Shown here one piece after another: positions 9,179 to 18,862 of a DNA stretch of 47,057 bases. Made by a program: the position numbers and the translations under genes. The notes beneath the pieces are model-generated. The model saw only the letters and a program-made list of their open reading frames with translations, was not told where the DNA came from and searched no databases. Origin of the DNA: Elusimicrobia bacterium HGW-Elusimicrobia-2 (lineage in GTDB: Bacteria; CG03); NCBI GenBank assembly GCA_002841685.1, contig PHAM01000004.1, positions 1-47,057 on the forward strand, read 5' to 3'. Numbering within the stretch: position 1 is the stretch's first letter; every line of letters starts with the position of its first letter.

Positions 9179-10260
9179 CTCACTTTCAGCGTCAGCAGGG
9201 CCAGTATTATACAGAATATGCCCATTATCCAGAATCTCACCACGACTTTTGACTCCGGCCAGTTTTTGAGTTCAAAATGATGATGGAGCGGAGCCATTTT
9301 GAAGAAACGCCTGGATGTTTTTTTGTAGTACAGCACCTGTATGATGACGGAAAGCGCTTCAACGACAAACACGCCTCCGGCGATGATCAGCAAAGCCTCC
9401 TGTTTTATGAGCACAGATATGGCGCCTATTACCCCGCCCAGCGGCAGAGAGCCTGTATCCCCCATGAATATCTCGGCAGGCGGCGCGTTGAACCAGAGAA
9501 AACCCAGTCCCGACCCTATGATGATGGTCAGGAAAATCGTGATCTCACCCGCCTGAGGCACATAGGGAAACTTAAGGTATCCGGCGAATTTTATATTGCC
9601 GGCTATATATGCGAGGATGGCGAAAGCCGCGCTCACCAGCATAACGGATCCGATGGCCAGGCCGTCCAGGCCGTCTGTCAGGTTCACCGCGTTGGAGGAG
9701 GCCACGATGATGATCGCGGTGAAGAGGATATAGAAAACGCCTGTGTACAGGATGATGTTCTTGAAAAACGGTATGCACACTGCCGTTTGCCCTTCGGGAA
9801 AAGCCGGATGAAAAAACATATAAATTCCCAGCCCTATCCCCGCCGCGGCCTGAAACATAAGTTTGGTTTTGGCGGAAAGGCCTTTAGCCGACTGTCTTTT
9901 GATTTTTTTGTAGTCATCCATAAATCCGCACAGCCCCAGAATAAAAAGGACGCCCACGACTATATATGTGAATTTGCAGTCCAGCCGCATCCACAGCAGC
10001 GCGTTTATGATTATGGCCGGGATGAGGATCACTCCCCCCATCGTCGGCACTGTCACTTTCTTGTGGTGATTTACGAGCGAGTCCTCTCTCACGGCCATGA
10101 GAAGTTTTTTGCTCTTAAAATAATTTATCCACATGGGTACCGCGACAACCACGAAAGCGAATGAGGTTATTATTCCGCCCAGGGCGCGGAATGAAATATA
10201 GCGGAACAGGTTGAATCCGAAGAAAAATTCTTTAAGCGGAACTAATAGCCAATAAAACAT
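9175..10260 (-). CDS. mraY: phospho-N-acetylmuramoyl-pentapeptide transferase
   Basis: PTMGGVI, DDYKK, NLTDGLDGLAIG, FMGDTGSLPLGG, APLHHHFELKNWPE. Confidence 0.97.
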   Translation of the reverse strand: MFYWLLVPLKEFFFGFNLFRYISFRALGGIITSFAFVVVAVPMWINYFKSKKLLMAVREDSLVNHHKKVTVPTMGGVILIPAIIINALLWMRLDCKFTYIVVGVLFILGLCGFMDDYKKIKRQSAKGLSAKTKLMFQAAAGIGLGIYMFFHPAFPEGQTAVCIPFFKNIILYTGVFYILFTAIIIVASSNAVNLTDGLDGLAIGSVMLVSAAFAILAYIAGNIKFAGYLKFPYVPQAGEITIFLTIIIGSGLGFLWFNAPPAEIFMGDTGSLPLGGVIGAISVLIKQEALLIIAGGVFVVEALSVIIQVLYYKKTSRRFFKMAPLHHHFELKNWPESKVVVRFWIMGIFCIILALLTLKVR

Positions 10261-10287
10261 TTAACCTCCTAATCGTTTGCCGATGCA

Positions 10288-11772
10288 TCATTTTTTTAAT
10301 ATTTTTTTTACGGTTGCTATGTCACTGTAAGGTATATTTTTAGCGCCCACTATCTGGTATTCCTCGTGCCCCTTGCCCGCTATCAATATGATATCGCCCT
10401 TTTCCGCCATGGCAATGGCGCCGGCGATCGCTTTTTTACGATCCAGCTCCACCCGCCACGGGGGGTTTCCATCCGTGAATTTAGCGCCTTCGGTTTTTCG
10501 CATACCGACTTCTATATCCAGCGCAATGGCCCGGGGATCCTCGTTTCGCGGATTATCGGAAGTTATCCACGAGAAATCCGAGTTCTCGAAAACTATTTTT
10601 CCCATCAAGGGCCTTTTCCCCCTGTCTCTGTTCCCACCGGCTCCGAAAACAGTGATGATTCTTTTTTGTGTCAGAGGTTTCAGCGACCGGATGACCTTTT
10701 CCAGGGCATCCGGCGTGTGGGCATAATCCACATAAACGGTAAAACCTTTTTCCGACGTAATTCTGCTCAGGCGCCCCTTGATGTCCAGAAGTTCCTCAAG
10801 GCCCCTTTTTATGATCTCGCCGCTGAAACCCTCTTCCCGCGCGAGAGCGAAAGCCGCCAGGGCATTCATGACATTGTGTTCACCCGGCAGCTTAAGCTCT
10901 ATTCTGATTTTTTCCCGGGAGTTTTTGACCTCAATAATTGTTCCCGCGATGCCCATGCTGATTATCTTTCCGCTGTAATCGGCGTGCTTGTTAATGCTGT
11001 ATGTGACCTTTTTGAGAGGAAGTCCGTTGAGGATTTTTTCCGACCACGGGTCATCAGAGTTTATCACCGCCAGGCCTTTATCGCCGCGGCTTTGGCAGAC
11101 TTTTTCAAAGAGCCTGCGTTTGGCAGCGGCATAGTTTTCCATGCTCCCGTGCCAGTCGAGGTGTTCCCGAGAGAGATTTGTGAACACCACGGCTTTAAAT
11201 GTGAGGGCTTCGGCGCATTTCCGGTCCAGACCCTGAGAGGACATTTCTATAAAGCAGCGCCGCCCTCCGGTTTTGACAAATTCCGCCAGCAGTTTTGATA
11301 TATCCGCGGATTCCGCCGTCGTGTTTGGCAAAGTGAAAATTTGTCTGCCGAACCTGTAATTGACGGTGCCGAAAACCGCGCTCGATTCGCCGGATGCTTT
11401 GGCTATGCTCTCCAGCATATAAGTGATGGTTGTTTTTCCGTTAGTCCCGGTGATGCCGTACAAATCAATTTTTGTTGAAGGGAAGCCGTAAAAGGCCTCG
11501 GCCATGCGCGCCATGACCGTTTTTATATCCGTCACTTTGATTGACGGCACGCCAGTTTGGTGAGATCTTTGCGAGACGACCGCTGACGCTCCTTTTTTCA
11601 CGGCCTCCGGTATGAAATTGTCACCGTCGGAGGCGCTTCCGGGCAATGCGAAGAACAAATCCCCCCTTTTGGTCGACCGGCTGTCATAAGAAATGCCTGT
11701 GATTTCAGCGTTCCCGCCGTTTACCGCGGCCGTATCGATCCCCGATTTTAAAATAAGTTCGTCAAGTTTCAT
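10288..11772 (-). CDS. murE: UDP-MurNAc-tripeptide synthetase MurE, predicted meso-DAP type
   Basis: GITGTNGKTTITYML, YAHTPDALEKV, TSDNPRNEDP (DNPR motif associated with meso-DAP specificity). Confidence 0.96.
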   Translation of the reverse strand: MKLDELILKSGIDTAAVNGGNAEITGISYDSRSTKRGDLFFALPGSASDGDNFIPEAVKKGASAVVSQRSHQTGVPSIKVTDIKTVMARMAEAFYGFPSTKIDLYGITGTNGKTTITYMLESIAKASGESSAVFGTVNYRFGRQIFTLPNTTAESADISKLLAEFVKTGGRRCFIEMSSQGLDRKCAEALTFKAVVFTNLSREHLDWHGSMENYAAAKRRLFEKVCQSRGDKGLAVINSDDPWSEKILNGLPLKKVTYSINKHADYSGKIISMGIAGTIIEVKNSREKIRIELKLPGEHNVMNALAAFALAREEGFSGEIIKRGLEELLDIKGRLSRITSEKGFTVYVDYAHTPDALEKVIRSLKPLTQKRIITVFGAGGNRDRGKRPLMGKIVFENSDFSWITSDNPRNEDPRAIALDIEVGMRKTEGAKFTDGNPPWRVELDRKKAIAGAIAMAEKGDIILIAGKGHEEYQIVGAKNIPYSDIATVKKILKK

Positions 11773-13417
11773 TCTTTTTTTCTCCGCCCCTGGCCGCGGC
11801 CGCAGGGGCTATCCCGTAAATATCTATGATCTCTTTTACTGTTTGGCGAAAAGCTTCCGCGCAGACCACGCCGCCGTAGTAGTGCTCCTGCGGCTCATCC
11901 AGAGCGATGAATATTACAAATTTCGGATCCTGTTTAGGGAAAAAACCGCCCAGCGACGAGAAATATGTTTTTTCGGAATATTTTCCGGCTTTTGTGTCGA
12001 ATTTCTGGGCGGTCCCGGTTTTCCCGCATATTTCCCATCCCTGTAATCTGACATTAATTCCGGTGCCTCCTTCCACCACCTGGAAAAGCATTTCTTTGAC
12101 CGTATCCGAGGTTTTTTTCGTTATAGCGCGGCGTATTATTACGGGCTTTGTCTTGCGGACTTTTTTCCCGGAGGCTTCGATTATGCTCTCCAGTATACGG
12201 GGTTTTATCAGCACGCCGCCGTTGGCTATCACAGCGAAAGACTGCGCTATCTGAAGCGGCGTGGCGGCGATTTCCTGGCCGAAAGAAATGTAATTGAGGG
12301 AGGTGTTCTCCCATGTGTCGATTCTTTTGAGCAGCCCCCTGGCCTCACCCGGAAGTTTGATTCCCGTAGGGCATCCGAATCCGAAATCACGGGCCGCTTT
12401 ATACAGCGCGTTCCTGCCCGCGAGATTGCCCACCTTACAGATGCCTATGTTAGATGAGAACTTTATGATATCACTGACGGTGAGCCAGCCGTAGGGGTCA
12501 TGGTCGTTTATTTTGATTCCCGCGAATTCAAAGGAGCCGTTTTCGCAGAAAAATTTATCCTCAGGCGTCACAACGCCGTTTTCTATGGCTGCGGATACTG
12601 TCACTATTTTGAAAGTTGAACCCGGCTCCACAGCGTCGGATATGATAGGATTTTTAAGCAGGTTTTCCGCGTCCGGGCCGGCCATTACGGCGGCAAGGAT
12701 TTTTCCCGTGCGGGTTTCCATGACTATGCCGTAACCGCTGCGGGCCCTGTAACGGGAGACCGCCAGGTCGATTTGCCGGTAGAGAAATTCCTGCAGCCTG
12801 CCGTTTATGGTCAGTTTTACGCTGTCACCGCCGGCATGCAGCATATCGGGGTCATTGCTCAATAGCAGTTTACCGGTGGCGTCGATCTCTATTATCTCGC
12901 CCTGTCCGCCCTCGAGCTCTTTGTTGTAGCCGTATTCCAGACCGCCGGCTCCGGCATTTTCATAGTTTGTGAAACCGCATATAGGGGAGTAAACGGGGCT
13001 GTCCAGATAAATGCGTTTTTGAGCGGGAATAAATTCCAGTTTTTGGGCAACCGGATTTTGTCTAAGAGCTTCCGTTTCCGCCGGAGAGAGGAATTTGATC
13101 AGAAGCTGTCGTGACGAGCTGGCGTCGGGAAATTGTAAATCTGTTTCCATGCGCGCAAGGAGGGCCATTTCCCCGGGAGTCAGCTGTTCGCCTTTCCTCA
13201 GGAAGATCCGCTTTCCGCGTATAGATGATGCTATGATATTTCCTTCGGAGGTGATTATATTCCCGCGGAGTTTTTTAACGCGGCCGAAGGCCCGCCTGCT
13301 GGAGATGATGACATTTTTTTTGACGGTGTGAAGATATATTATTCTTAAGCCCAGCGCTGTAAAAAGCAGCGCGAAGAATATGCTGATTATGGTGAAGCGC
13401 GCGTTACTTTGAGGCAT
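11762..13417 (-). CDS. ftsI: penicillin-binding protein / transpeptidase FtsI
   Basis: STFK (SxxK), SSN (SxN), KTGT (KTG) motifs; single N-terminal TM; dcw context. Confidence 0.95.
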   Translation of the reverse strand: MPQSNARFTIISIFFALLFTALGLRIIYLHTVKKNVIISSRRAFGRVKKLRGNIITSEGNIIASSIRGKRIFLRKGEQLTPGEMALLARMETDLQFPDASSSRQLLIKFLSPAETEALRQNPVAQKLEFIPAQKRIYLDSPVYSPICGFTNYENAGAGGLEYGYNKELEGGQGEIIEIDATGKLLLSNDPDMLHAGGDSVKLTINGRLQEFLYRQIDLAVSRYRARSGYGIVMETRTGKILAAVMAGPDAENLLKNPIISDAVEPGSTFKIVTVSAAIENGVVTPEDKFFCENGSFEFAGIKINDHDPYGWLTVSDIIKFSSNIGICKVGNLAGRNALYKAARDFGFGCPTGIKLPGEARGLLKRIDTWENTSLNYISFGQEIAATPLQIAQSFAVIANGGVLIKPRILESIIEASGKKVRKTKPVIIRRAITKKTSDTVKEMLFQVVEGGTGINVRLQGWEICGKTGTAQKFDTKAGKYSEKTYFSSLGGFFPKQDPKFVIFIALDEPQEHYYGGVVCAEAFRQTVKEIIDIYGIAPAAAARGGEKKNET

Positions 13418-13724
13418 TTGTATCGTCCATGAAAATTATTTTTGCCGGTTCGGCCCGGTGGAGATTAAAGTTCCGCTCTATAAATTTATCGGTTTTTTCC
13501 ATTCCCGTATAACTGTTTATTTTTTCCACGAGTGTCATGTGCTCAAAATTTTTTTCCTGCCAGACCGCGTTGAGTCCGGATATCTGGTAACCGATTTTTA
13601 TGGTTTCGGCGCTTTGGGCAACGATAATACCTATCAGCGTCAGCGTTGCTGCGCCCCATATGGCGGCGGTTTTTATCAGTGCGTCATGTTTGAGGCGGGA
13701 TTTGTGTCTGAGCGGTGATGTCAT
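13404..13724 (-). CDS. FtsL-like division protein
   Basis: 106 aa, one N-terminal TM, located between rsmH and ftsI; low sequence conservation, so the call is mostly positional. Confidence 0.7.
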   Translation of the reverse strand: MTSPLRHKSRLKHDALIKTAAIWGAATLTLIGIIVAQSAETIKIGYQISGLNAVWQEKNFEHMTLVEKINSYTGMEKTDKFIERNFNLHRAEPAKIIFMDDTNASK

Positions 13725-14590
13725 ATGATTTGCGCGGCTCTCAGCCTGATACTTCTCGAGCGCGGCTGTGTGCGGCTTTGAGCGTATGTCGCTTTAACAG
13801 CTTTTTTTGTCAGAAGTTCGACAGTACCGTCAGAGGCAAGTTTTTTCAGCGAAGTTTTTACAATCCTGTCCTCAAGGCTGTGAAAGGTGAGGAACACCGC
13901 CCGGGCGGAGGGCTTTAATACCGCCGGCAGAAAAGAAAAAACCTTCTGCACATTGTCCATTTCACTGTTCACGAAAATGCGCAGAGCCTGAAAAGTTTTG
14001 GTGGCGGGATGCGTTTTTCCTCCCCGCGCGCATTTTTTAATGATTTCCGCGAGCTTCGAGGCGGTGTCTATTTTATTTTTCCCCCTCTCTTCGACGATGC
14101 TTTTGGCTATACGCCGGGACCGGTGCTCTTCGCCGAATTCGTAGATGACACCGGCGAGTTCTTTCTCGGGAAACGAATTTATGACATCCCATGCCCGCAG
14201 AGGGCTCTGGCGGCTGTAGCGCATATCAAGGAAATCATCTTTCATGAAACTGAAGCCCCTGTCCGAATTGAGCTGGTATGTGCCGACGCCGAAATCAAAA
14301 AGTATACCGTCGGCTTTGGGGAGATCCCTGTTTTTGAGCAGGTTGGGCAGATCCGTGTAGTTTGAGTTTTCAATTGTTACCCTGCCGTCGCGGAAGAGCT
14401 CGTTTTTTTTAAGCAGTGAGCAGAGGTCTTTGTCCAGATCCGTCATGAGCAGTCTGCCTTTTTCGCCGAGTTCACCGAGTATCACTTCCGCAAGATAGCC
14501 CATTCCCGCGGTGGCGTCTATGTAAAAACCGTCCTTTTTGATGTTCAGATAGCGGATAACCTCTTCGCCGAGGAGCGGGCCCTCTTTCAT
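13721..14590 (-). CDS. rsmH: 16S rRNA m4C1402 methyltransferase RsmH (MraW)
   Basis: YIDATAGMGYLAEVIL, FDFGVGTYQLN, ATKTFQALRIFVNSE, TFHSLEDRIVK. Confidence 0.95.
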   Translation of the reverse strand: MKEGPLLGEEVIRYLNIKKDGFYIDATAGMGYLAEVILGELGEKGRLLMTDLDKDLCSLLKKNELFRDGRVTIENSNYTDLPNLLKNRDLPKADGILFDFGVGTYQLNSDRGFSFMKDDFLDMRYSRQSPLRAWDVINSFPEKELAGVIYEFGEEHRSRRIAKSIVEERGKNKIDTASKLAEIIKKCARGGKTHPATKTFQALRIFVNSEMDNVQKVFSFLPAVLKPSARAVFLTFHSLEDRIVKTSLKKLASDGTVELLTKKAVKATYAQSRTQPRSRSIRLRAAQII

Positions 14591-15015
14591 AATTTAATAT
14601 CCAATTTGTCGGCGTACCCGGCGTATGTTTTAGCGTTGGCGTTTTCGTATTCGGCGAATTTTTTAGGCGGCCACAGTTCGTATAAGCGGCCGATTTTTAT
14701 GATGAGCAGCTCTTTTGCGATGCCGCATTTTTTTTTGAGGGCATCAGGCAGAAGAACGCGTTTGTGGGTATCCGCTTTTACCGAACAGGAATGGGCGTAA
14801 AAGATCCTGAGGAATTTCCTGTTGTCTTTTGAGGCGTAATTGAGAAGTGAGAGTTTTTCGCGTATCCGCCGCCATTCTTTTGCGGGATACATGAAAAGAC
14901 AGCCGTCGAGGCCCAGCGTCAGGTAGAATATCCTGCCGTCTTTCAGCATTTCCCCGCGCACAGAAAACCTGTTTTTTGAATCGAGTTTATATATATTTTT
15001 AGAGTTGCTCAGCAT
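14587..15015 (-). CDS. mraZ: transcriptional regulator MraZ
   Basis: MLSNSKNIYKLDSKNRFSV start at ATG 15015; two AbrB-like/MraZ repeats; overlaps rsmH. Confidence 0.9.
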   Translation of the reverse strand: MLSNSKNIYKLDSKNRFSVRGEMLKDGRIFYLTLGLDGCLFMYPAKEWRRIREKLSLLNYASKDNRKFLRIFYAHSCSVKADTHKRVLLPDALKKKCGIAKELLIIKIGRLYELWPPKKFAEYENANAKTYAGYADKLDIKL

Positions 15016-15017
15016 TA

Positions 15018-15076
15018 TCCCACTTTCTCCCACTTCCTATCTGTAAAACTATAAATTAAACGGTGCTTTATGTCAA
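15018..15076 (-). promoter_or_regulatory. mraZ promoter and MraZ-box repeats
   Basis: Minus strand TTGACA (15076-15071), 17 nt, TATAGT (15053-15048), then GTGGGA boxes at 15033-15028 and 15023-15018 with 10-nt period. Confidence 0.7.
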
Positions 15077-15101
15077 TAAGCCACTGTGCCGGATAAAGAT
15101 A

Positions 15102-15273
15102 AAGCGTCACCCGAAAAGCGCTTTTTCGCTAGACGGAAATTTTTAACGGATAACAAATCTAAAATTCCGCAACTCGTCCGCCAGAGGTGGACTCGGACAA
15201 GCGTAATTTCTTCACGATTTTTTTCTCCTAAATTTTCCTATATCGCGCTAAATCGACTTTTCGGGTGACGCTT
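15102..15273. repeat. structured intergenic element bounded by a 17-bp perfect inverted repeat
   Basis: AAGCGTCACCCGAAAAG (15102-15118) and CTTTTCGGGTGACGCTT (15257-15273), with internal hairpins. Confidence 0.7.
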
Positions 15274-15322
15274 GTATGCGGGTTATTGAATATGGGCGCC
15301 TTGTTATGGTATTATGTGAAGC

Positions 15323-18300
15323 ATGAAACGATTTGATTTTCTGAAAACGCTCGAAGAGCGGATTATCGTCCTTGACGGTGCTATGGGAACGATGCTCCAT
15401 GCCGTGAATTTAAAGGCTGTCGATTACGGCGGAGCGGACTTCTGTATGCTGGGGGATCTGCTCAACATTTCCCGCCCGGAAGAGATAAAGAAAGTGCATC
15501 GCGCCTATCTTGAGGCAGGGGCGAATGCCGTTGAGACAAACACGTTCGGATCGTCAGCGCTCAGATTGAAGGAATACGATTTTTCTCAAATAGATAAATC
15601 CGCCTTCGGGGAATTCTTTGATAAACAGACCGCCAAAGTGTTAGACAACTACTCAATATCATACCTCCTCAGTAAAAAAGGCGCTGAAATAGCCGGAGAA
15701 AGCCTGGAAGAATATTCCAGGGGGGATTCGTACGACGGGCGGCCTCTTTTCGTCATAGGATCGATAGGCCCGTCCAACCATGTGCTTTCGCCGACAGAAG
15801 CCGATATACAAAAAGGCAGCTGGGAACTGGTGGAAAATAATTTTTATAGACAGATACTGGGCCTTATAGACGGCGGAGCCGACGTCATACTTTTTGAGAC
15901 CCAGCAGGATATTCTTGAAATAAAAGCTGCCGTTGCGGGAGCTTTGAAGGCAATGAAAGAGCGCTCAAAAAAACTGCCTGTTATGGTGCAGGTGACGGTG
16001 GACAAACAAGCCCGGATGCAGCTTTTCAACACGAGTATACAGGCCGCCGCTTGCGCAATAGAGGGGCTGGGAATTGACGTGTTCGGGATCAACTGTTCCA
16101 TAGGCCCGGAACTTATGGAAAAAGCGGTTTCGGAGATATCTTCATTTTCTCATCTGCCTATATCGGTGCTGCCGAACGCGGGAATGCCGGTATCTGAAAA
16201 CGGCCGGACGGTTTATAAACTCTCTCCTGAAGACTTCGGGGCACCGACGAAAAAATATGTTGAGATGTACGGGGTCAATATTGTGGGCGGCTGCTGCGGA
16301 ACAGGCCCCGCGCACATAAAGGAACTCGCCTCTCTTGTTAAAAACTTAAAACCTAAAAAACGGAAAACAGATCCGTGCACTTTTATCTCCGGGCCTCAGA
16401 ATATTGTCGCGCTTTCCGAAAAATCCGGCCTCATTCAAATAGGAGAGCGCCTCAATGTGAGAGGTTCTAAAAAGGTGCGGGAAGCCGTAGAAAGCGGAGA
16501 GGGCGGAATCGATTATAACGCCATTGATGAAGTGGTCAGGGACCAGGCAGAAGGACTGGGGCTGGGCATACTCGACGTGTGCATGGATTCCAATGTTGCT
16601 GATACAAAAAAGATCCTCCCGCAGGTCATACAGCATGTCTGCGCGGATTTTCGAGGAGCCCTCTGCATAGATTCCTTTGATCCCGAGGCGCTTATCGCGG
16701 GAGTAAAAGCTTATCCCGGACGGCCCATGATAAATTCGATATCACTGGAAGACTTTGAAGACGGCAAGAGCAAACTCGATGCGGTTGTATCAAAGACAGC
16801 TTTTTTCAATCCCGTGTATATAGCGCTGTCCGCCGATAACAAGGGCCCGGCTGTGGCGGCTGCGGAAAAAATACGGATAGCCGGGGAAATTATAAAACGC
16901 TGCGGGTCTTACGGGGTGAAAGCCGACCAGCTTTTCATAGATATAAACGCTTTTCCCATAGGATCTGAAAGCGATGAGAAAATAAATTTCGCCCGGGAGT
17001 CATTAAACGCCATTGCCGGAATCAAGGCTCTGTCAAAAGGAGTCAGAACAATAATCGGAGTCAGCAATCTGACAAACGGCCTGGCGAAAAAACCTTATAT
17101 GAGAAAGGTTCTGACTTCGGTTTTTCTGGATGAGGCGGCAAAAAAAGGGCTGGACGCGGTTATCGTCAATCCCGATCATTGCACTCCTGCTGAAAATATA
17201 GATAAAAAGGATTATGAGCTTGCGCGCAGAGCCATACTCCAAAAAGATATGGCGGCTTTTGCCGAACTTGAAAATATCGCTGACATGAAAAAAGGCATAT
17301 CAAAACCGCAGATGCCCTCATACGAATCCCTCTCACCCGAAGACAGGGTCAGGGAGAAAATAATCGCCGCTTACCGCCAAAGAGCGGAGGTGAAAATCAA
17401 CGGGAAGTTCTACGGCGATCTGATCGTAAGCGATGCCGCCAAGGCTCTCTCATCCCCCCGTGAAAAAACCATCGGCTCTCTGGAATTCATAAATAATTAC
17501 CTTATGCCCGCGATGGCGGAACTGGGCAAACGCTTTTCGGCCGGGACCATATCACTTCCTCATCTGTTAAGATCGGCGGACCTGATGAAACAGGTTATGG
17601 CCTGGCTGGAAGATCATATGAAAAATGAGAACGTTGTCATGCAGAAAAAAGGCGCAGTGGTTATAGGGACGGTCTATCAGGATGTGCACTGTATAGGGAA
17701 AGACCTGGTAAAGACCCTGCTTGAGAACTACGGTTACAAAGTCATCGATCTTGGCGTTCAGGTGCCCACCGCGGAATTTATCCAAAGCGCTATAAATGAA
17801 AAAGCGGTTGCCATCAGCGCAAGCGCTCTTCTTGTCCAGACCTCCGGCCATATGATAACTCTTGCCCGTGAAATGAAAAAGGCAAATCTGGACATAGCCC
17901 TCCTTATAGGCGGGGCGCCGGTTAATACGGCTCTGGCGGCAAAAGCGGCGGCGGCGGGAAGTTTAAGGGCCGGCGAATTAAAAAGAGATGTGTTCTACTG
18001 CCCTTCCGCAATGGACGGGGTGAATGTTCTGGAACGCCTGTTTTCGGGGGGAAAAGAAGCGATGCTGGCGGCCAACCTTGAAAAGCTTAAACGCGCTATG
18101 GCCCCGTCGGCCAATAAGTTATCGCGCAAAGAGGAAGGCGTGGCGCTCGCGAAAAATTCACCGCGGTACCACCCCCCTAAAATAAAACCTTTCCGCAAAA
18201 CCGGCCATACCGATATCAATGACCTGAAAATCAACTTCAAAAATTTAAAAAACTTGAATTGGAAAATGGCTAAAGAGGACGAAACCGTATTCAAGAAACT

Positions 18301-18862
18301 GGCGGATAAATGGATCCGCAGATCGAAAGAAAATAATTGGATAGCCCCCCGCGGTATATCCGCGGTCTTTCCCTGCAACGCCAAAGGAAATAAACTTTTT
18401 ATTTACAGCATAGACGAACCTGATAAAAAAATAGCGGAATTATCCTTTCCGTCATCAGTAGAAAATTCATGGTTTCTGAGTGTAGGCTCAAAACAAAAAG
18501 ACCTCTGCGGTTTTCAGATAAGCACAGCGGGAATTGAGGCGGAAAAAGCCACCGCGGAGTTTATGGCAAGCGGCGATACTGAATCCATGCTGTATATCAA
18601 GGGCCTCGCGGACAGGGTTGCCGAGGATTATGCCGAAATGCTCCACGAAGAGCTCAATAATATTGCGGGAGTCGACGATAAAAGCAGCCGAAGGGTGAGC
18701 CCAGGTTATCCCGCGATACCCGATATGGAGAACAATAAGATCATTTACGATCTCCTTGACGGGGCGAACATAGGTATAACGATAAACGACGCTGGTTTAT
18801 TCAAGCCCGAAAGCACCACCGCGGCGGTCGTCTGTTTTAACCCGGACTCAAAAAGATGGTAA
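15323..18862 (+). CDS. metH: cobalamin-dependent methionine synthase
   Basis: 1179 aa: Hcy-binding domain (GINCSIGP, GGCCGTGP), pterin-binding domain, B12 motif DVHCIGK, C-terminal activation domain (SPGYPAIPD). Confidence 0.97.
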   Translation: MKRFDFLKTLEERIIVLDGAMGTMLHAVNLKAVDYGGADFCMLGDLLNISRPEEIKKVHRAYLEAGANAVETNTFGSSALRLKEYDFSQIDKSAFGEFFDKQTAKVLDNYSISYLLSKKGAEIAGESLEEYSRGDSYDGRPLFVIGSIGPSNHVLSPTEADIQKGSWELVENNFYRQILGLIDGGADVILFETQQDILEIKAAVAGALKAMKERSKKLPVMVQVTVDKQARMQLFNTSIQAAACAIEGLGIDVFGINCSIGPELMEKAVSEISSFSHLPISVLPNAGMPVSENGRTVYKLSPEDFGAPTKKYVEMYGVNIVGGCCGTGPAHIKELASLVKNLKPKKRKTDPCTFISGPQNIVALSEKSGLIQIGERLNVRGSKKVREAVESGEGGIDYNAIDEVVRDQAEGLGLGILDVCMDSNVADTKKILPQVIQHVCADFRGALCIDSFDPEALIAGVKAYPGRPMINSISLEDFEDGKSKLDAVVSKTAFFNPVYIALSADNKGPAVAAAEKIRIAGEIIKRCGSYGVKADQLFIDINAFPIGSESDEKINFARESLNAIAGIKALSKGVRTIIGVSNLTNGLAKKPYMRKVLTSVFLDEAAKKGLDAVIVNPDHCTPAENIDKKDYELARRAILQKDMAAFAELENIADMKKGISKPQMPSYESLSPEDRVREKIIAAYRQRAEVKINGKFYGDLIVSDAAKALSSPREKTIGSLEFINNYLMPAMAELGKRFSAGTISLPHLLRSADLMKQVMAWLEDHMKNENVVMQKKGAVVIGTVYQDVHCIGKDLVKTLLENYGYKVIDLGVQVPTAEFIQSAINEKAVAISASALLVQTSGHMITLAREMKKANLDIALLIGGAPVNTALAAKAAAAGSLRAGELKRDVFYCPSAMDGVNVLERLFSGGKEAMLAANLEKLKRAMAPSANKLSRKEEGVALAKNSPRYHPPKIKPFRKTGHTDINDLKINFKNLKNLNWKMAKEDETVFKKLADKWIRRSKENNWIAPRGISAVFPCNAKGNKLFIYSIDEPDKKIAELSFPSSVENSWFLSVGSKQKDLCGFQISTAGIEAEKATAEFMASGDTESMLYIKGLADRVAEDYAEMLHEELNNIAGVDDKSSRRVSPGYPAIPDMENNKIIYDLLDGANIGITINDAGLFKPESTTAAVVCFNPDSKRW

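Noticed and set aside
9277-10164. 295-aa plus-strand ORF opposite mraY
   Set aside because: Shadow ORF antisense to a confidently identified gene; His/Arg-rich with no domain signature.
10366-11298. 310-aa plus-strand ORF opposite murE
   Set aside because: Shadow ORF of murE; no recognisable family.
14009-14365. Plus-strand ORF opposite rsmH and similar antisense ORFs throughout
   Set aside because: All lie antisense to well-supported genes and lack SD or motif support.
15274-15322. Possible cobalamin or SAM riboswitch before metH
   Set aside because: The interval between the palindromic element and ATG contains only promoter-like sequence; no B12-box or SAM-aptamer core seen.
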